Assembly: GCF_000210295.1 (NCBI RefSeq)
Contig: NC_026744.1
Location: forward strand, 2,480,001-2,544,000
DNA: 64,000 nt
Reading direction: 5' to 3'
Origin: Trypanosoma brucei gambiense DAL972
Lineage: Eukaryota > Euglenozoa > Kinetoplastea > Trypanosomatida > Trypanosomatidae
Position numbers and translations under genes: made by a program. Shown piece by piece: positions 30,401-39,522 of the stretch (position 1 is the first letter of the stretch; each line of letters starts with the position of its first letter). The notes under the pieces were generated by a model. That model had not been told where the DNA came from. It ran no database searches and worked only from the letters and a program-made list of their open reading frames with translations.

Positions 30401-33089
30401 GTGGTCAGAAGTGGACCCTTCGCATGGGATGGTTGGTGAAGAACCATTTGGTGGGTCGGGTGAAATTCCGAAGGAGGAAGCTGACAAACTCCTTGATACA
30501 AGCAATGCGGATGAAGAGGAACTGGTTAGCAAAATTCTTAACGCTCCCACCTCTGGTGACATGCACACACTGTCTGGCGGGCGACTGACTGAAATGGATA
30601 GCGCCGAGGGGATGGCAGCGGCCTTTCTCGGGCGCATCGCAGCCGAAGAACATTTGGATGCGAGTAATTTTGAGCGCGGAGGAGTTTCGCCCCGTCGGTT
30701 GCCCTCTGACAGTTCGTGGGTGCCACAAACGACTTCGCACGCTGAGCGAGTCGGCGACGAGGCTGCTGTTTCTTTGGCTAGAAAAGGCAAACGTGTGAAG
30801 AATGCTACTTCCTCTGCTGATGGTGAACATACACCCAGATCGCCTACCAGGGCGCGAAGAGGAAGTGGAGAGAGAGAAGGTGTATCCCATTCTAGCGCTG
30901 TAGGGTCACAAAGACTCAGTCCTGGTGCTAAAGGGGGAAAGGGTCGAAAGGAAGGGGTTGAAGGCAGCGCAGCTCAAGGTGGTGAAAGTTCTATTTCAAC
31001 CAATGAGACCTCTGAAGCCAGGACGGGCGTTGGTTCCGGGAGAAGAGCTGATGGCAAGGCAAGGGCTGATGCCGGAAGAGGAGCTGATGGCAAGGCAAGG
31101 GCTGATGCCGGAAGAGGAGCTGATGGCAAGGCGGGTGCTGGTGCCAGGGCGAGGACAAGGGCTGATCCTCGGGCAAGCGTTGACGCCGGGACAAGTTCTG
31201 ATGCTCGCGCAAGCGCTGATACCGGGGAAACCTCTGATACTGAGGCAAGCATTGGTGCCGGTACCTCTTCAAGAGAGGTTGAACACGGTGGAGTGAGGAA
31301 GAGCAAACTTCGGAGCTTGTCGAAGACGTCAGTCTACGGGGGTGCGAAAATGAAGAGGTACAGCCTAAGGACTCCACCCACCAGCGGCCGCTTCCAAGCA
31401 AGTTCAGGCACAGTGACAGATGGTGAACAACACGGTGATACCACTGCAACCGAAAGTTGTAGAGGAAGCGACAGCACTTCCCACACCCCACGCGGCCAAC
31501 CGTCCCATAGGGGGGTCCTCAGCGCCACGAGAAGCTCCTTTATTGCATCAGTCGATGATAAGTCATCGTGGAGGTCGTCAGTAACGCCTCGTGCCGATAG
31601 TAAGAGCATTTCAGCATCAGCGCTGAAACATCTATTGGACCAGGTCAGGGTGAGTGAAAAGAAGGACGCAGAGGCACCAACGGGCTTCATTATGGAAAAG
31701 GGGGTTACAGAATATAGTTCACTGTTGCGCAAAGGTGTGCAAGGCGTACAGCGCCACCTCTTTCCGGATCGTCAAAAAGTATGCACCAGGTCAAACACCC
31801 ACGGCCGTGTGGCTGTGTACGTTCCCGACGACATGGTTGCAGGCACGCTAGTATCGACCGCTGCCAGGGACAATTACTATGGGAAGATGTCGAGACTGTC
31901 CGGCGCATTAACCTCCAATGGTCAAGCTGAAAACATTGTAGAATCACTTCGTGATGATCTTCACGACGTGGCGAAGACGTGCTTCGTCCGCAACAGGAGG
32001 GGGAACCAGAGAGCAGCATTCGGACAGCAAGGAGGTACTGGAGTCTCTGGAGGTAGCAAACGTGCCTCTAGTTATGCGGATAAGGCAGGTATCACATCCC
32101 TCCCCTTACTTTGTGCTCCTGATGTTGTGGAAGAGGTAAGAGACCTCAAAGTTGCGGGGGAAGAGGCACGGGACCTCTTCATTCGAGACCCCACTCGCTA
32201 CGACTGTGTCATCGACGACATCGTTCAACGTGCCATTCAGAGGGTGAACGGGGACGACACCAACTTCACGACTCTAACAGGAGGCAGAAATGAATTCAGC
32301 ATCAAAGGAACTGGGTTAGGGGGGGCACGTGAAACATTTGTATCCTCCAACTCCACCACTGGCGGTTCCCTCTCGGGTCACGGTGTCGGTGCAGTGCGAG
32401 GTTTCAGAGATAACAGAGGGAGGGATGTTGCGCACTCAAACGGCTTGGGTGCTTCTCCCCGTGGGGGCCCGAAACGTGGTGGCGGGTTGAAAGCTCAGTT
32501 GGCAGGAAGTTTCCAGCGGCTCCTCGACGAGCAAAACCGAGCGAAAAGGATTATCGCGTACGTGCTTATGGAAATGAGGCGCATGTGGAGGTTGAGGAGG
32601 CTGGAGGGTGACATCGCCCTCCGCGCGGCTGTGGATCGCTTTGTGTTCCGCTCACTTTCCTTCACCTGGCGCATCGAGCGCCGCCGAGTCCTCAACCTCA
32701 ACAAACTAATCAATCTGCTGGACCGTCGCACAGGTCGCGTGAAGGGCTGGGTGCCGTTCTATACCAAAGACAATGTTTTAGTTGACCATTACCTTTGGGA
32801 ACCCGTCCCACCGGAGCTCTCACACCAGATGAAGGTTGTCCATCATGCCATGTGTTTAGCACGGCGGCAGGAACTGCTTCCTCTACGAACGGTGCGACAT
32901 CTTTCTACGTCGGATCAAAGCTCGCACCATCTGATGTTCGGTTACTCAAGGAGGTTGCTAGACCCCTTTAGAAACACAGCAGTGCAACTGAGGAATGAGA
33001 GACGTGCACGTCATGCTGCATACTTCCAAAGGTCTTTGAGGCGCTTTTCTCCACAAACTGAATATCTGGTGGGGACGCCAAAGAACTAA
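27453..33089 (+). CDS. Large hypothetical protein with 12-residue repeats (1878 aa)
   Basis: Not recognised. Ordered islands are spaced by long polar linkers. Near the N terminus there is a coiled-coil-like segment (about 88-150: VEVELQRRLDVVKAAVEKAD onward) followed by DLERANREMMARLMKERTKR. At about 590-650 there is a helical stretch with LYKAYDYRQFF. At about 660-750 there is a beta-rich stretch with YTLYVTNQSDTNLTVVVD. The 36-bp repeat encodes residues about 1196-1278. The C-terminal 200 residues are basic and helical (RAKRIIAYVLMEMRRMW, then FTWRIERRRVLNLNKLINLLDRR). The linkers are Ser/Thr/Glu/Lys-rich and look phosphorylatable. A cytoskeletal or scaffold role is possible, but nothing shows it directly. 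ATG 27453 is the first after the acceptor at 27278-27279; 27597 is the next. Confidence 0.8.
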   Translation: MLEFRPQHTPDSAAHKINQVACATPDSVPTSVSWRKEEETSGEVTRATMISSDAREVSHITRMASERGRVDISQARNSSPRGTATAVNAVEVELQRRLDVVKAAVEKADKVVDVARGRCAEVISREERRRAMVKLEISKLILFVGRNYNILDELELTLGSVLEVSELPVYHSDKYSEVPFSAREIPPYLSLEDLERANREMMARLMKERTKRANDPPHASLLGKRVNSNLDEVMWLIDSLEEPPCSEEQFGETVGTGDEEECEKSPVAVSQRRSQAITSTSAARETRTSGVRGASSSGNATLCSSRVEMDSSIVNFSLSSESFPIATGETRDLKLLKFMYDAAKATVEEAAAAEAFGAFSGAQLGTTFRSTSNRLQPARDSFCTQQLSGALSGTIGLNSPSKIDSGCKELSFTSSRPPSGMFEDGESFSLEQHISDRALPTTAAPWRGSHNPSAVVIDHLDPEVFTVLGELYKAYDYRQFFRDIQNKHLMRGKTNDEYEAEIENLLTQHMDDKRKRAANSVKDELIIKKWGGVASEASRAPTPRQEVEFVLPARREEEEETEEAEKKSWLQSVVESMSPLSFAPTPVEEVPSPSFLSQIPVDALVFARDMNNGVVFFIRGRNEEASNDEKTPEGKRKGKKGKAKKDGDQEDRNAAGGPPVYDSYTLYVTNQSDTNLTVVVDIEKTKARKLRMSAHVNYAIPQECIVIAPPPGSLKSLLTFCPKKRQQIDFGEILSFREGTARGEVGGTVGEEEKLQLKASSGVSARTKVSGTTKDSTVKETGEPVAATEVSSERETAGTRAEVSDAAPTTQPSVTATTKDEVSHKEADAGEVVKILDEEADSYVAVGGGRRTKKRAGCAAILSKYPSTRGAEWEAHAPESTAAESAGFTEEEEASIPPGPPRGEREPKGEEASSRSRARAREASGAANRTSFQQAVGRTRETVEKVWPTGTAPVDHWGVPLSNEEDEAFEKNCVALTILQGGMWSEVDPSHGMVGEEPFGGSGEIPKEEADKLLDTSNADEEELVSKILNAPTSGDMHTLSGGRLTEMDSAEGMAAAFLGRIAAEEHLDASNFERGGVSPRRLPSDSSWVPQTTSHAERVGDEAAVSLARKGKRVKNATSSADGEHTPRSPTRARRGSGEREGVSHSSAVGSQRLSPGAKGGKGRKEGVEGSAAQGGESSISTNETSEARTGVGSGRRADGKARADAGRGADGKARADAGRGADGKAGAGARARTRADPRASVDAGTSSDARASADTGETSDTEASIGAGTSSREVEHGGVRKSKLRSLSKTSVYGGAKMKRYSLRTPPTSGRFQASSGTVTDGEQHGDTTATESCRGSDSTSHTPRGQPSHRGVLSATRSSFIASVDDKSSWRSSVTPRADSKSISASALKHLLDQVRVSEKKDAEAPTGFIMEKGVTEYSSLLRKGVQGVQRHLFPDRQKVCTRSNTHGRVAVYVPDDMVAGTLVSTAARDNYYGKMSRLSGALTSNGQAENIVESLRDDLHDVAKTCFVRNRRGNQRAAFGQQGGTGVSGGSKRASSYADKAGITSLPLLCAPDVVEEVRDLKVAGEEARDLFIRDPTRYDCVIDDIVQRAIQRVNGDDTNFTTLTGGRNEFSIKGTGLGGARETFVSSNSTTGGSLSGHGVGAVRGFRDNRGRDVAHSNGLGASPRGGPKRGGGLKAQLAGSFQRLLDEQNRAKRIIAYVLMEMRRMWRLRRLEGDIALRAAVDRFVFRSLSFTWRIERRRVLNLNKLINLLDRRTGRVKGWVPFYTKDNVLVDHYLWEPVPPELSHQMKVVHHAMCLARRQELLPLRTVRHLSTSDQSSHHLMFGYSRRLLDPFRNTAVQLRNERRARHAAYFQRSLRRFSPQTEYLVGTPKN
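31038..31265 (+). repeat. 36-bp coding tandem repeat
   Basis: In-frame repeat with a 12-residue unit of the type GRGADGKARADA. Two nearly identical copies (31038-31073, 31074-31109) are followed by a third whose end diverges (31110-31145). After an 8-residue interruption come three degenerate units of the type RASVDAGTSSDA. The low divergence of the first copies suggests recent expansion and likely length variation between strains. Confidence 0.9.
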
Positions 33090-33664
33090 ATGTAAATATG
33101 GGGGACGGATGAGGGGGCGCATGTCTGAAGCTTGTGATCTGCGAGTGATGCCCATGTGTATACCACTCAATGGAGGTGGGTTGTATTTATTTCTGTCAAG
33201 AGGAAAATTGTGTCTAGATTGTGCAGCTCACATGTAGTTATGTAAGTTTTTCAACGAAAAGAAAAAATCTTTTTCTTTTTTGCTTGTTTCCTTTTTTTTA
33301 TCGTGCTTTTCACATCTGGTGACTCGCATTGTTTTGGTATGCGCCCGCGAAGTACTCACTGAAAAAGGAGTAACAAAAAGTAGTGTACTGGAATTTTTAA
33401 AAGCATGAACTTCTCTCTCCTCATCCTTTCCCTTAATATGAGTGATTGCAACTACGCAGGTAAACAGCCCCCTTGCCTATGTTTTGGTTTTCCTCCTTCT
33501 TTCTGTTGTCGTGAAAGTTTCACAACTGCTCCTATTACATTTAACGTGCGGCATACCACCTGACCGCAGCAACAGACGAAGTCAGTAACCGACCTTCTGT
33601 TCTCTGGTCGAGTCACACGAAAGCAGAAGGTTAGAGAGGGAAAAAAATATACAAGTCTTCCCAT
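33090..33664 (+). other. Intercistronic region
   Basis: A pyrimidine tract at about 33464-33510 is followed by AG at 33516-33517. There is no ATG between it and the start at 33665, giving a predicted 5' UTR of about 147 bases. Nothing else is supported. Confidence 0.55.
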
Positions 33665-35089
33665 ATGCTGCCTCGCACAGCATGTTTCATGCTTCTGTTA
33701 GCCCTGGGCAGCGAAAAATTCCGTTTAGTGAGTGGTAGTGCTGACGATCATGAAGAACCGAATGGACTGCCTGAATATCACGATGAAGAACTGTTGGATG
33801 ATGGTGGTGAAGGACTGGACCCGGGGGACGACCCCTCATTGTCACCCGATGGCCTTCCACCGGATGGTTTGGACGATGATGACGATCTTCCACCGCCATC
33901 GGACACAAACACGAGTACAGTTTTTCCCCCAACCTCATTGGGACGGGAGCTCGTTCCGGGCGTATCGTACACGCAGGCGGAGAAGTGCGGATTTGAACAG
34001 GTGGGCACGTGCGCAGAAAACTTCTGTAAGTGTCTCTCAGGGAATTTAAGCAGTAAGGGAGTTGAACCCCTAAATGGTATGACGGGTGGCGCGTGTGGCA
34101 GTGGTCATGTATCAAACTGCTACCTGCTGCACCACTGCGCAAGGGAGAGGACGATGTGCATTTGGGCCGCATCGAGGAGTTATGAAGATGCTGCCAAAGA
34201 TGCGATGTGGGACATGTCACGGATGCCGGAGAAGTGGAGGACAAACAGTGGTACAAACAGCAGTTTTTGTCGCGGGCTGCTCAGTATTAGCAGAAATCTC
34301 ACCAAGGCTTCCGCGGATGTTAACTTCTACGACACGCCCTTTTACACGGATTGTGCCGAGTATATGTCTTTCCTCTTCAAGAGAAGTGGTGGATACATGT
34401 GTCTCGCTGGCTCTGTGCCCATGTATGTCTGCGGCCCGCTTCTCTTTCCAACGCCCGCACCTCGGCAGATTGGTTACGCTCCCGTAACAAACGGATCGCG
34501 GCGATTGCTGGTTACTGTAGCGGCCTATTTTGTTGGGAACTTCGCTGTGCTTTTCAATGACCGGACACGAGGTGAAAACTTGCAAATCGGTAGTGGTTTC
34601 AACAAAGAGTTTGGCAACGAGTTGCACAAGTGTTTCCGTGAGTATGTGGGAATTGATGGTGAGTTTACCATGGTTCATGGTGGCCCTAATCTTATTGTGA
34701 AGTATGTTATCGGCCTCGGTGAAGCAGATACATGGGTCGGTGATTTAATTAAGGCAAATGCACTTAATCTTATGGTTCGGCCCCCAGGATGGATGGCAAC
34801 AGCTCAGGACATCCTTAGGACTATCGACAGTAACGCTGAGCTTGTGGCTCCTATTGTGAAGTACACAGTCAACTTTGACCCAGGCAAGGGCCCCGTCTTC
34901 ACGGAGCTGTGTGATGTCGGTTGTGCAGTGGCCCTTTCTGTTTCTGGCGCGCTTAGCGCCGCCGTTTATTTATTAGCAGGAATTTTTTGCTGTCAGCGAA
35001 ATAAACGGACGCTCGCCAGCGTTGATTCCAGCAGCGACGTGGATAATGAAACAATGGAAACTGCTAATGGAGCTCTATCAAAACCGTAG
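33665..35089 (+). CDS. Type I membrane glycoprotein with acidic N-terminal stalk
   Basis: Not recognised by name. A signal peptide (MLPRTACFMLLLALGSEKF, cleavage near residue 25) is followed by a strongly acidic, Pro/Gly-rich segment (about 26-85). A Cys-rich ectodomain comes next (about 100-270, at least 16 Cys, several Asn-x-Ser/Thr sites). A domain at about 270-395 (VAAYFVGNFAVLFND, then FNKEFGNELHKCF and LIVKYVIGLGEA) reads like a SEA-type fold, though this is a guess. One membrane helix lies near 420-442 (VALSVSGALSAAVYLLAGIF). The short cytosolic tail has a CCQRNKR stop-transfer and a Ser/Asp/Glu cluster that could be phosphorylated. There is no GPI signal. Surface, flagellar-pocket or endosomal location is inferred from topology alone. 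Confidence 0.8.
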   Translation: MLPRTACFMLLLALGSEKFRLVSGSADDHEEPNGLPEYHDEELLDDGGEGLDPGDDPSLSPDGLPPDGLDDDDDLPPPSDTNTSTVFPPTSLGRELVPGVSYTQAEKCGFEQVGTCAENFCKCLSGNLSSKGVEPLNGMTGGACGSGHVSNCYLLHHCARERTMCIWAASRSYEDAAKDAMWDMSRMPEKWRTNSGTNSSFCRGLLSISRNLTKASADVNFYDTPFYTDCAEYMSFLFKRSGGYMCLAGSVPMYVCGPLLFPTPAPRQIGYAPVTNGSRRLLVTVAAYFVGNFAVLFNDRTRGENLQIGSGFNKEFGNELHKCFREYVGIDGEFTMVHGGPNLIVKYVIGLGEADTWVGDLIKANALNLMVRPPGWMATAQDILRTIDSNAELVAPIVKYTVNFDPGKGPVFTELCDVGCAVALSVSGALSAAVYLLAGIFCCQRNKRTLASVDSSSDVDNETMETANGALSKP

Positions 35090-35271
35090 TGGTGGCTTGC
35101 TAATTTTCCTTCAGCAAACTTCCACTTTTTCCCCTTCTACGCGGTGCTTACGGCCTGGGTAGAAAATTAACAAATGTGTGCAATCGTTAATTTATGCATT
35201 AACGCATCATTTATGGAATAGTTACTACGTGGGGAAAACGGTGAATATGCTTTTTGGGTTGTTACTATTAG

Positions 35272-35294
35272 TTTTTTTTTTTTGGGGGGGGGGG
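35272..35294. repeat. T12-G11 homopolymer junction
   Basis: Twelve T are followed directly by eleven G. The run of G could form quadruplexes in the RNA or DNA and is prone to length change. It lies in the 3' UTR side of the gap after the membrane glycoprotein gene. Confidence 0.9.
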
Positions 35295-36546
35295 TGATCG
35301 CTTTAACGTAGGTAGAGTCGAGGCGAGTGAATGGGTTGGTTTGGAAGAGGAGGAGGAGAAGGAGAAAAGCAAAGAAAAAAAGAAATGCAAAGGGAAGTAG
35401 AAAAGGGAACCCCTTTGAGTTTGTCACTGAAGGGAAAATACATAAAAAAAAGAACAAGGAATGAAACGGTGCGATCGAGGAGGTAGAGAAGGAGTGAAGA
35501 GGAAAAGAAAAGAGGCTCTGAATGGATTTGTGCGGCTTTCGCGTAATTTCACGCGTGGTGCATAAAATAGAGTAGGATAGCGTTGCCGGTTGATCACGTT
35601 ATTTTTGTTTTTGGTCACAGGAAGTAACATATGCATGCGTGTATATGTGTAGGTGAGACGGTACAAGGTTAAAGTGGCGTTAGAAAGGTAACTCAACGCC
35701 AAGTTTTATGCATAATAATATAATCATGATGAGTGGCGGAAAAAAAAAAAGACGAGACGAAAACATGTTACACGCCATTGCAATTGAGGAGGAGAGTTAC
35801 GTGTGGGAGGCGACATATAATGATGTGCAAAGCGCAGGCGAACATCCGTTTTTTCTTTTGTTCCAACGTCCCTTCACCCTTCCTTTCTTTTTTGAACTTC
35901 TCTCCCTACTACCATTACTATTATTTAAGTTTGTTCGCTAAGTCACCCTCTCACACGATTACCTGCCTCCCCCTGCCGCCGCAACAGCCTTTGGGTGGCA
36001 AGGCACATATATTTATTTTTAGAATTATTGTTGTAACGATTGTAATCACTATTTATTTTTTCTCCTAGCACTTTTTTAGCTTACTTTTTTTTCGTGTGTG
36101 TGTGTGTTTCTGAAGGTTTTCCTTGCTTTTTTTCTTTTATTTTTCCTCTTTTGTGCCCTTCTTTGGTTCATTTGTTTTTGTGTGTCTAAGTAACCCTTCA
36201 CAGGGGTTGGACACAACGCTGTCAAACCCAGAGCGGAACTAAGAGAAATGAAATGTAAGTCAGAACGTTAATTATTAGGAAACCAATAAGCAACGCGTCG
36301 GTTACGGACGTACAATCATGTAGATATTTTTATGGCAAACTTCCTGTGAAACTTTGTGCGCTGATGTGTCATTTCCTTATGCTTTCTTTTTTCCTTTAGC
36401 ATTGCCATGTTGCTCACTTCCATTCATCCAACCCCATTCGTCTTTTTTTTAAAAAAAAAAAAGTGGTTTTTGTGAAAGCGCTGGTGTGCCTCCCCTTTGC
36501 TCGTATGTTTGTCTTTTACTTCTTTCGCTATCGAAAGGTTAAATAA

Positions 36547-36550
<4 letters not shown>

Positions 36551-36587
<37 letters not shown>
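36551..36587. repeat. AT dinucleotide repeat
   Basis: Pure AT run of about 18 units, preceded by AAATAAATAA. This lead-in is the same as at the repeat upstream of VPS15 (13287-13298) and resembles the one at 49738-49763. Confidence 0.9.
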
Positions 36588-36588
<1 letters not shown>

Positions 36589-37443
36589 CATCAGATTGTT
36601 AATACTACTTGTGCACGTGCAATTACTTGGCAGAGCGCAAGCCGACGATGATAAATAAATCAACTACCTTTCATTTAGTCGGTTTCTAACGGCTGCGGTT
36701 ACACTGCTAACTCTTGTGTATTGCAGTTTCCTTTGTTTTTGGTGCCGTGAACCTTTCTCTACTGCTTTCTTTTTTCCCCCTTCATTCCCCATGTTATCAT
36801 GTCTTTATTGTGTATTTATTGCATACATTTGTGGTTTCTCTCCAACACCCACAAACCCTCACCTTGTTCCACCTTTTACTCCCGCTGCATATCCGTGCGT
36901 TCCCGCACTTCCATCGGCACGTGCATCTCATCGATTATCCACAGGTGATGCGTTTGATGCACTAACAGACCTTAGCGCAATCGAGGTACTGGTGTAAAGT
37001 CGGTCAATTGTAGGCGAGTATGCATCAGTGCAAGGGCTGACAAATATTTCCCTGCAGCTGGCATGTTCTGCTGCCCTTTTGATCATCCAAACGGGTCAGT
37101 TAAACCATAGAGCGTGAGACATGCGAATAAACGTAAAGCTTTGGAGGCATATCTCCGTTACACGCTGCCCATGTGATAGGATGGCGCCTGAATGGATAAG
37201 AAAAGCGAGCTGATGGCAGGAAGAAATGTGAATCCCATTATTTGTTGTGTGGAAATTATATGTGGATGTGAGAGTGAGAGTGAGGTTGGTAAGTTGATAA
37301 CTGTACGTGTGGCGGTGATACGACACCCCACTGAATAAGATGCTTCTTCAGTATCTCCTTCCTCTTCATGCCAATTCAAACCAGCTGCATATATACGCCC
37401 GTCTGCAGAGTAGGAAACGCAAGAAAGAGAGACAAGAGAGAAG

Positions 37444-38688
37444 ATGGGATGTCAACAAAGTGGAGTGCGAATGTCTCCTCAGGACCTTAGTGATCGCACT
37501 CCCAGTGGTCAGCACGGGTTTACAGGGGATGCCAGCAACACGGCACTTCCCATTGTCCCAACAGACTCATGGTATGGTAAAACCTTTAGTGAAACATCAC
37601 GTATGGCATTTACCGAGTTTCACTTAAAGCAGCGGGGAAACATCGTTTTCGCCGGGACCCCCGTTCCTGTTGGCGCCTCGGAATTGGGTGAGTTCCCTGG
37701 CAACTCCCCACCGCTGCTCACAAGGGCAGTTATTGGCAAGGACAATGTGTACGGCATGGCGTACCTCTATAGCACTCCACTTTCCATTGAGCATCAGTGG
37801 AGACTGCGTGTATGCCACTACCAAATAGCGTGTTCACCCTCTGGACAAACGCTAGGGGAAGTGCCGGGGGCGCTTTCTACACTTCCTGAGGCCCCAACGA
37901 CAGATGAGCAGAAAATCAGACTGTGGAACTTTGCTAAACAAGTCTACGACCGGCCGCTTTGCGACACTTTTGTTGGGATCAAAGTGTATGTTGACGGAGA
38001 GCTTGTGCCCGACCGTTATCCGAGAGCCAAAAGTCTCCCAAACTGCACAGCTACACTCGAATCTAGTGAAGTGTTTAATAACTGGACCTGTGTTCCTTTT
38101 GTACTTGTTGGTTACGTGAACAGTCCGATGATAAGTACTGTTACGATGTACAGGCACCTGTCCCTTAGCTTCGTTGAGTACATGTTGGGCAAAACCATCA
38201 CGGGTGGAGAAACCGACAGAACAAAAGATGAAGAGGTGGCGGAGTGTAAAGAAGAGAATACCGTTGGGGATGGACGTAGTGTGGACGCGCCCGATAAGCC
38301 GAAGGAGGAGGTCACTCAGTCTTTCAATGTTTCTGTAGAGGTTGTGTACGGTTGTGAGGCGGAGATGAATTTCTGCACAGCCCACATTGCGAAGGGGAAC
38401 ATAGAACTTGTTATGGGAGAGCACTCAGACGCAGCTTTACGAAAATATAAGGCTTCACTTGAGGAGTTTCTTAGGAAAAGCGGCAACGAGCGTCATCAGG
38501 TAGTTGCGGTGGATCCTTTGACACTCAAAGGGCGGAACTCGGCGTTATGGACTTGTTTGTTTTGCGGGTCTCCCCTGCAGTTCACGTGTACGATTTGCGG
38601 CGCCGAGCTGTGTGGAATGTCTTCGTGTGTGTGGAAGCCCTTCACGGGGTATCCGCTTGGCTGCTCGTCTCATAAGGCGCAGGCGTGA
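37444..38688 (+). CDS. Hypothetical N-acylated protein with C-terminal zinc cluster
   Basis: Not recognised. It starts MGCQQS, a classic dual-acylation signal: Gly2 for myristate and Cys3 for palmitate, which in trypanosomes often directs proteins to the flagellar or pellicular membrane. The middle (about 30-280) mixes strands and helices, with an acidic linker near 255-290 (TKDEEVAECKEENT). The C terminus has a compact Cys cluster at about 376-405 (CLFCGSPLQFTCTICGAELC) followed by CVW and a late Cys-x2-His. This spacing could bind two zinc ions and resembles small treble-clef fingers. The ATG is the first after the acceptor at 37383-37384, which supports the Gly2/Cys3 reading. Function unknown; membrane targeting is inference. 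Confidence 0.8.
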   Translation: MGCQQSGVRMSPQDLSDRTPSGQHGFTGDASNTALPIVPTDSWYGKTFSETSRMAFTEFHLKQRGNIVFAGTPVPVGASELGEFPGNSPPLLTRAVIGKDNVYGMAYLYSTPLSIEHQWRLRVCHYQIACSPSGQTLGEVPGALSTLPEAPTTDEQKIRLWNFAKQVYDRPLCDTFVGIKVYVDGELVPDRYPRAKSLPNCTATLESSEVFNNWTCVPFVLVGYVNSPMISTVTMYRHLSLSFVEYMLGKTITGGETDRTKDEEVAECKEENTVGDGRSVDAPDKPKEEVTQSFNVSVEVVYGCEAEMNFCTAHIAKGNIELVMGEHSDAALRKYKASLEEFLRKSGNERHQVVAVDPLTLKGRNSALWTCLFCGSPLQFTCTICGAELCGMSSCVWKPFTGYPLGCSSHKAQA

Positions 38689-39522
38689 GGGTGACTCCCC
38701 AAGTTTTTGAGATTCAGTTTCTGTATACGTTTCGTTTCGGTGTTATCATTCACCATTACTACTGTTTTCTCAACATCAGCCCACTGAGCACGGGTGTGCA
38801 TGTGGGATATTGTATGTCTCTGGGCACTGGCAACGGCGCGGGGGGAACAAATGTCCGAACTGGCCGGCTGGATATTTGGCAGATTCGGCTCGACTAAAAA
38901 TGACGCGAAATGCAAAAAGGGATATACGTTATCTCCGTACTAATCTTTGCGCCTCCATACGTGGTGTCAGTTATGAAGCTAATCTGCCTACCGCCCCCCC
39001 CCCTCTTCCCTTGAAACCCCGGTGTATACTTTTCGTTTTCTTTGTACTTTTCCTTTACTTCTTTTGTTTGTATATTTTATAATAAGGAAGTGGCTAACCT
39101 GTTGCTTATGGAAGTCGGTCGCGTTTTGTGCATGCAACATTGTGCTTAAACTTCAAAAACATTAAAGATAAAATAACGTATTGCACATCCTTCTTTTGCT
39201 TTTAATATGGTGTTGCATCTTGCCGACTGTCCGCCAACCTCGTTTTGCGCCACCAGCCTGTTTTAATTCTTCTTTTCTTTTATGTGTGTGTTATACTTCT
39301 CATGCGTTGTTAACACCACTGTAGTTTTCCACCTGTAGGAAACGCCAGGTGCGCCACGGCATCCAAAGGGTTACTCAGCAGAAACCTTACAAGGAAGCCA
39401 ATTGTCTAACACGCTGCTGTGGAGGTTTCTATCTGCACCATTTTCCATTCATACATATACGTATACCGATTTCTTTACCCGAATATTTATTTAAAAAAAA
39501 CCGTACTCGGGCGGTTCTTGAA
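38689..39522 (+). other. Intercistronic region; acceptor sets ZFK start
   Basis: Contains a C run at 38994-39003 within pyrimidine-rich sequence, and a second pyrimidine tract at 39261-39281. The first AG after that tract is at 39323-39324. No ATG occurs between this AG and 39523. The open frame reaches back to a GTG at 39349, but that extension is 5' UTR by this reading. Confidence 0.6.

Larger units (their letters stand above)
35090..37443 (+). other. Long intercistronic region, no supported gene
   Basis: 2.35 kb. It holds a T12-G11 homopolymer junction (35272-35294), an AT repeat (36551-36587) and at least four pyrimidine tracts followed by AG: about 35850-35915 with AG 35928-35929, 36054-36175, 36381-36396 and 36726-36785. 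The tract nearest the next gene (about 37353-37372) leads to AG 37383-37384, after which the first ATG is 37444. Open frames such as 35708-35941 and 36716-36997 are low-complexity, and the latter begins at GTG. Either the 3' UTR is long, or short transcripts are processed here. Confidence 0.55.

Noticed and set aside
36716..36997. 93-codon + frame in the 2.35-kb gap
   Set aside because: Begins at GTG and is largely a translated pyrimidine tract.
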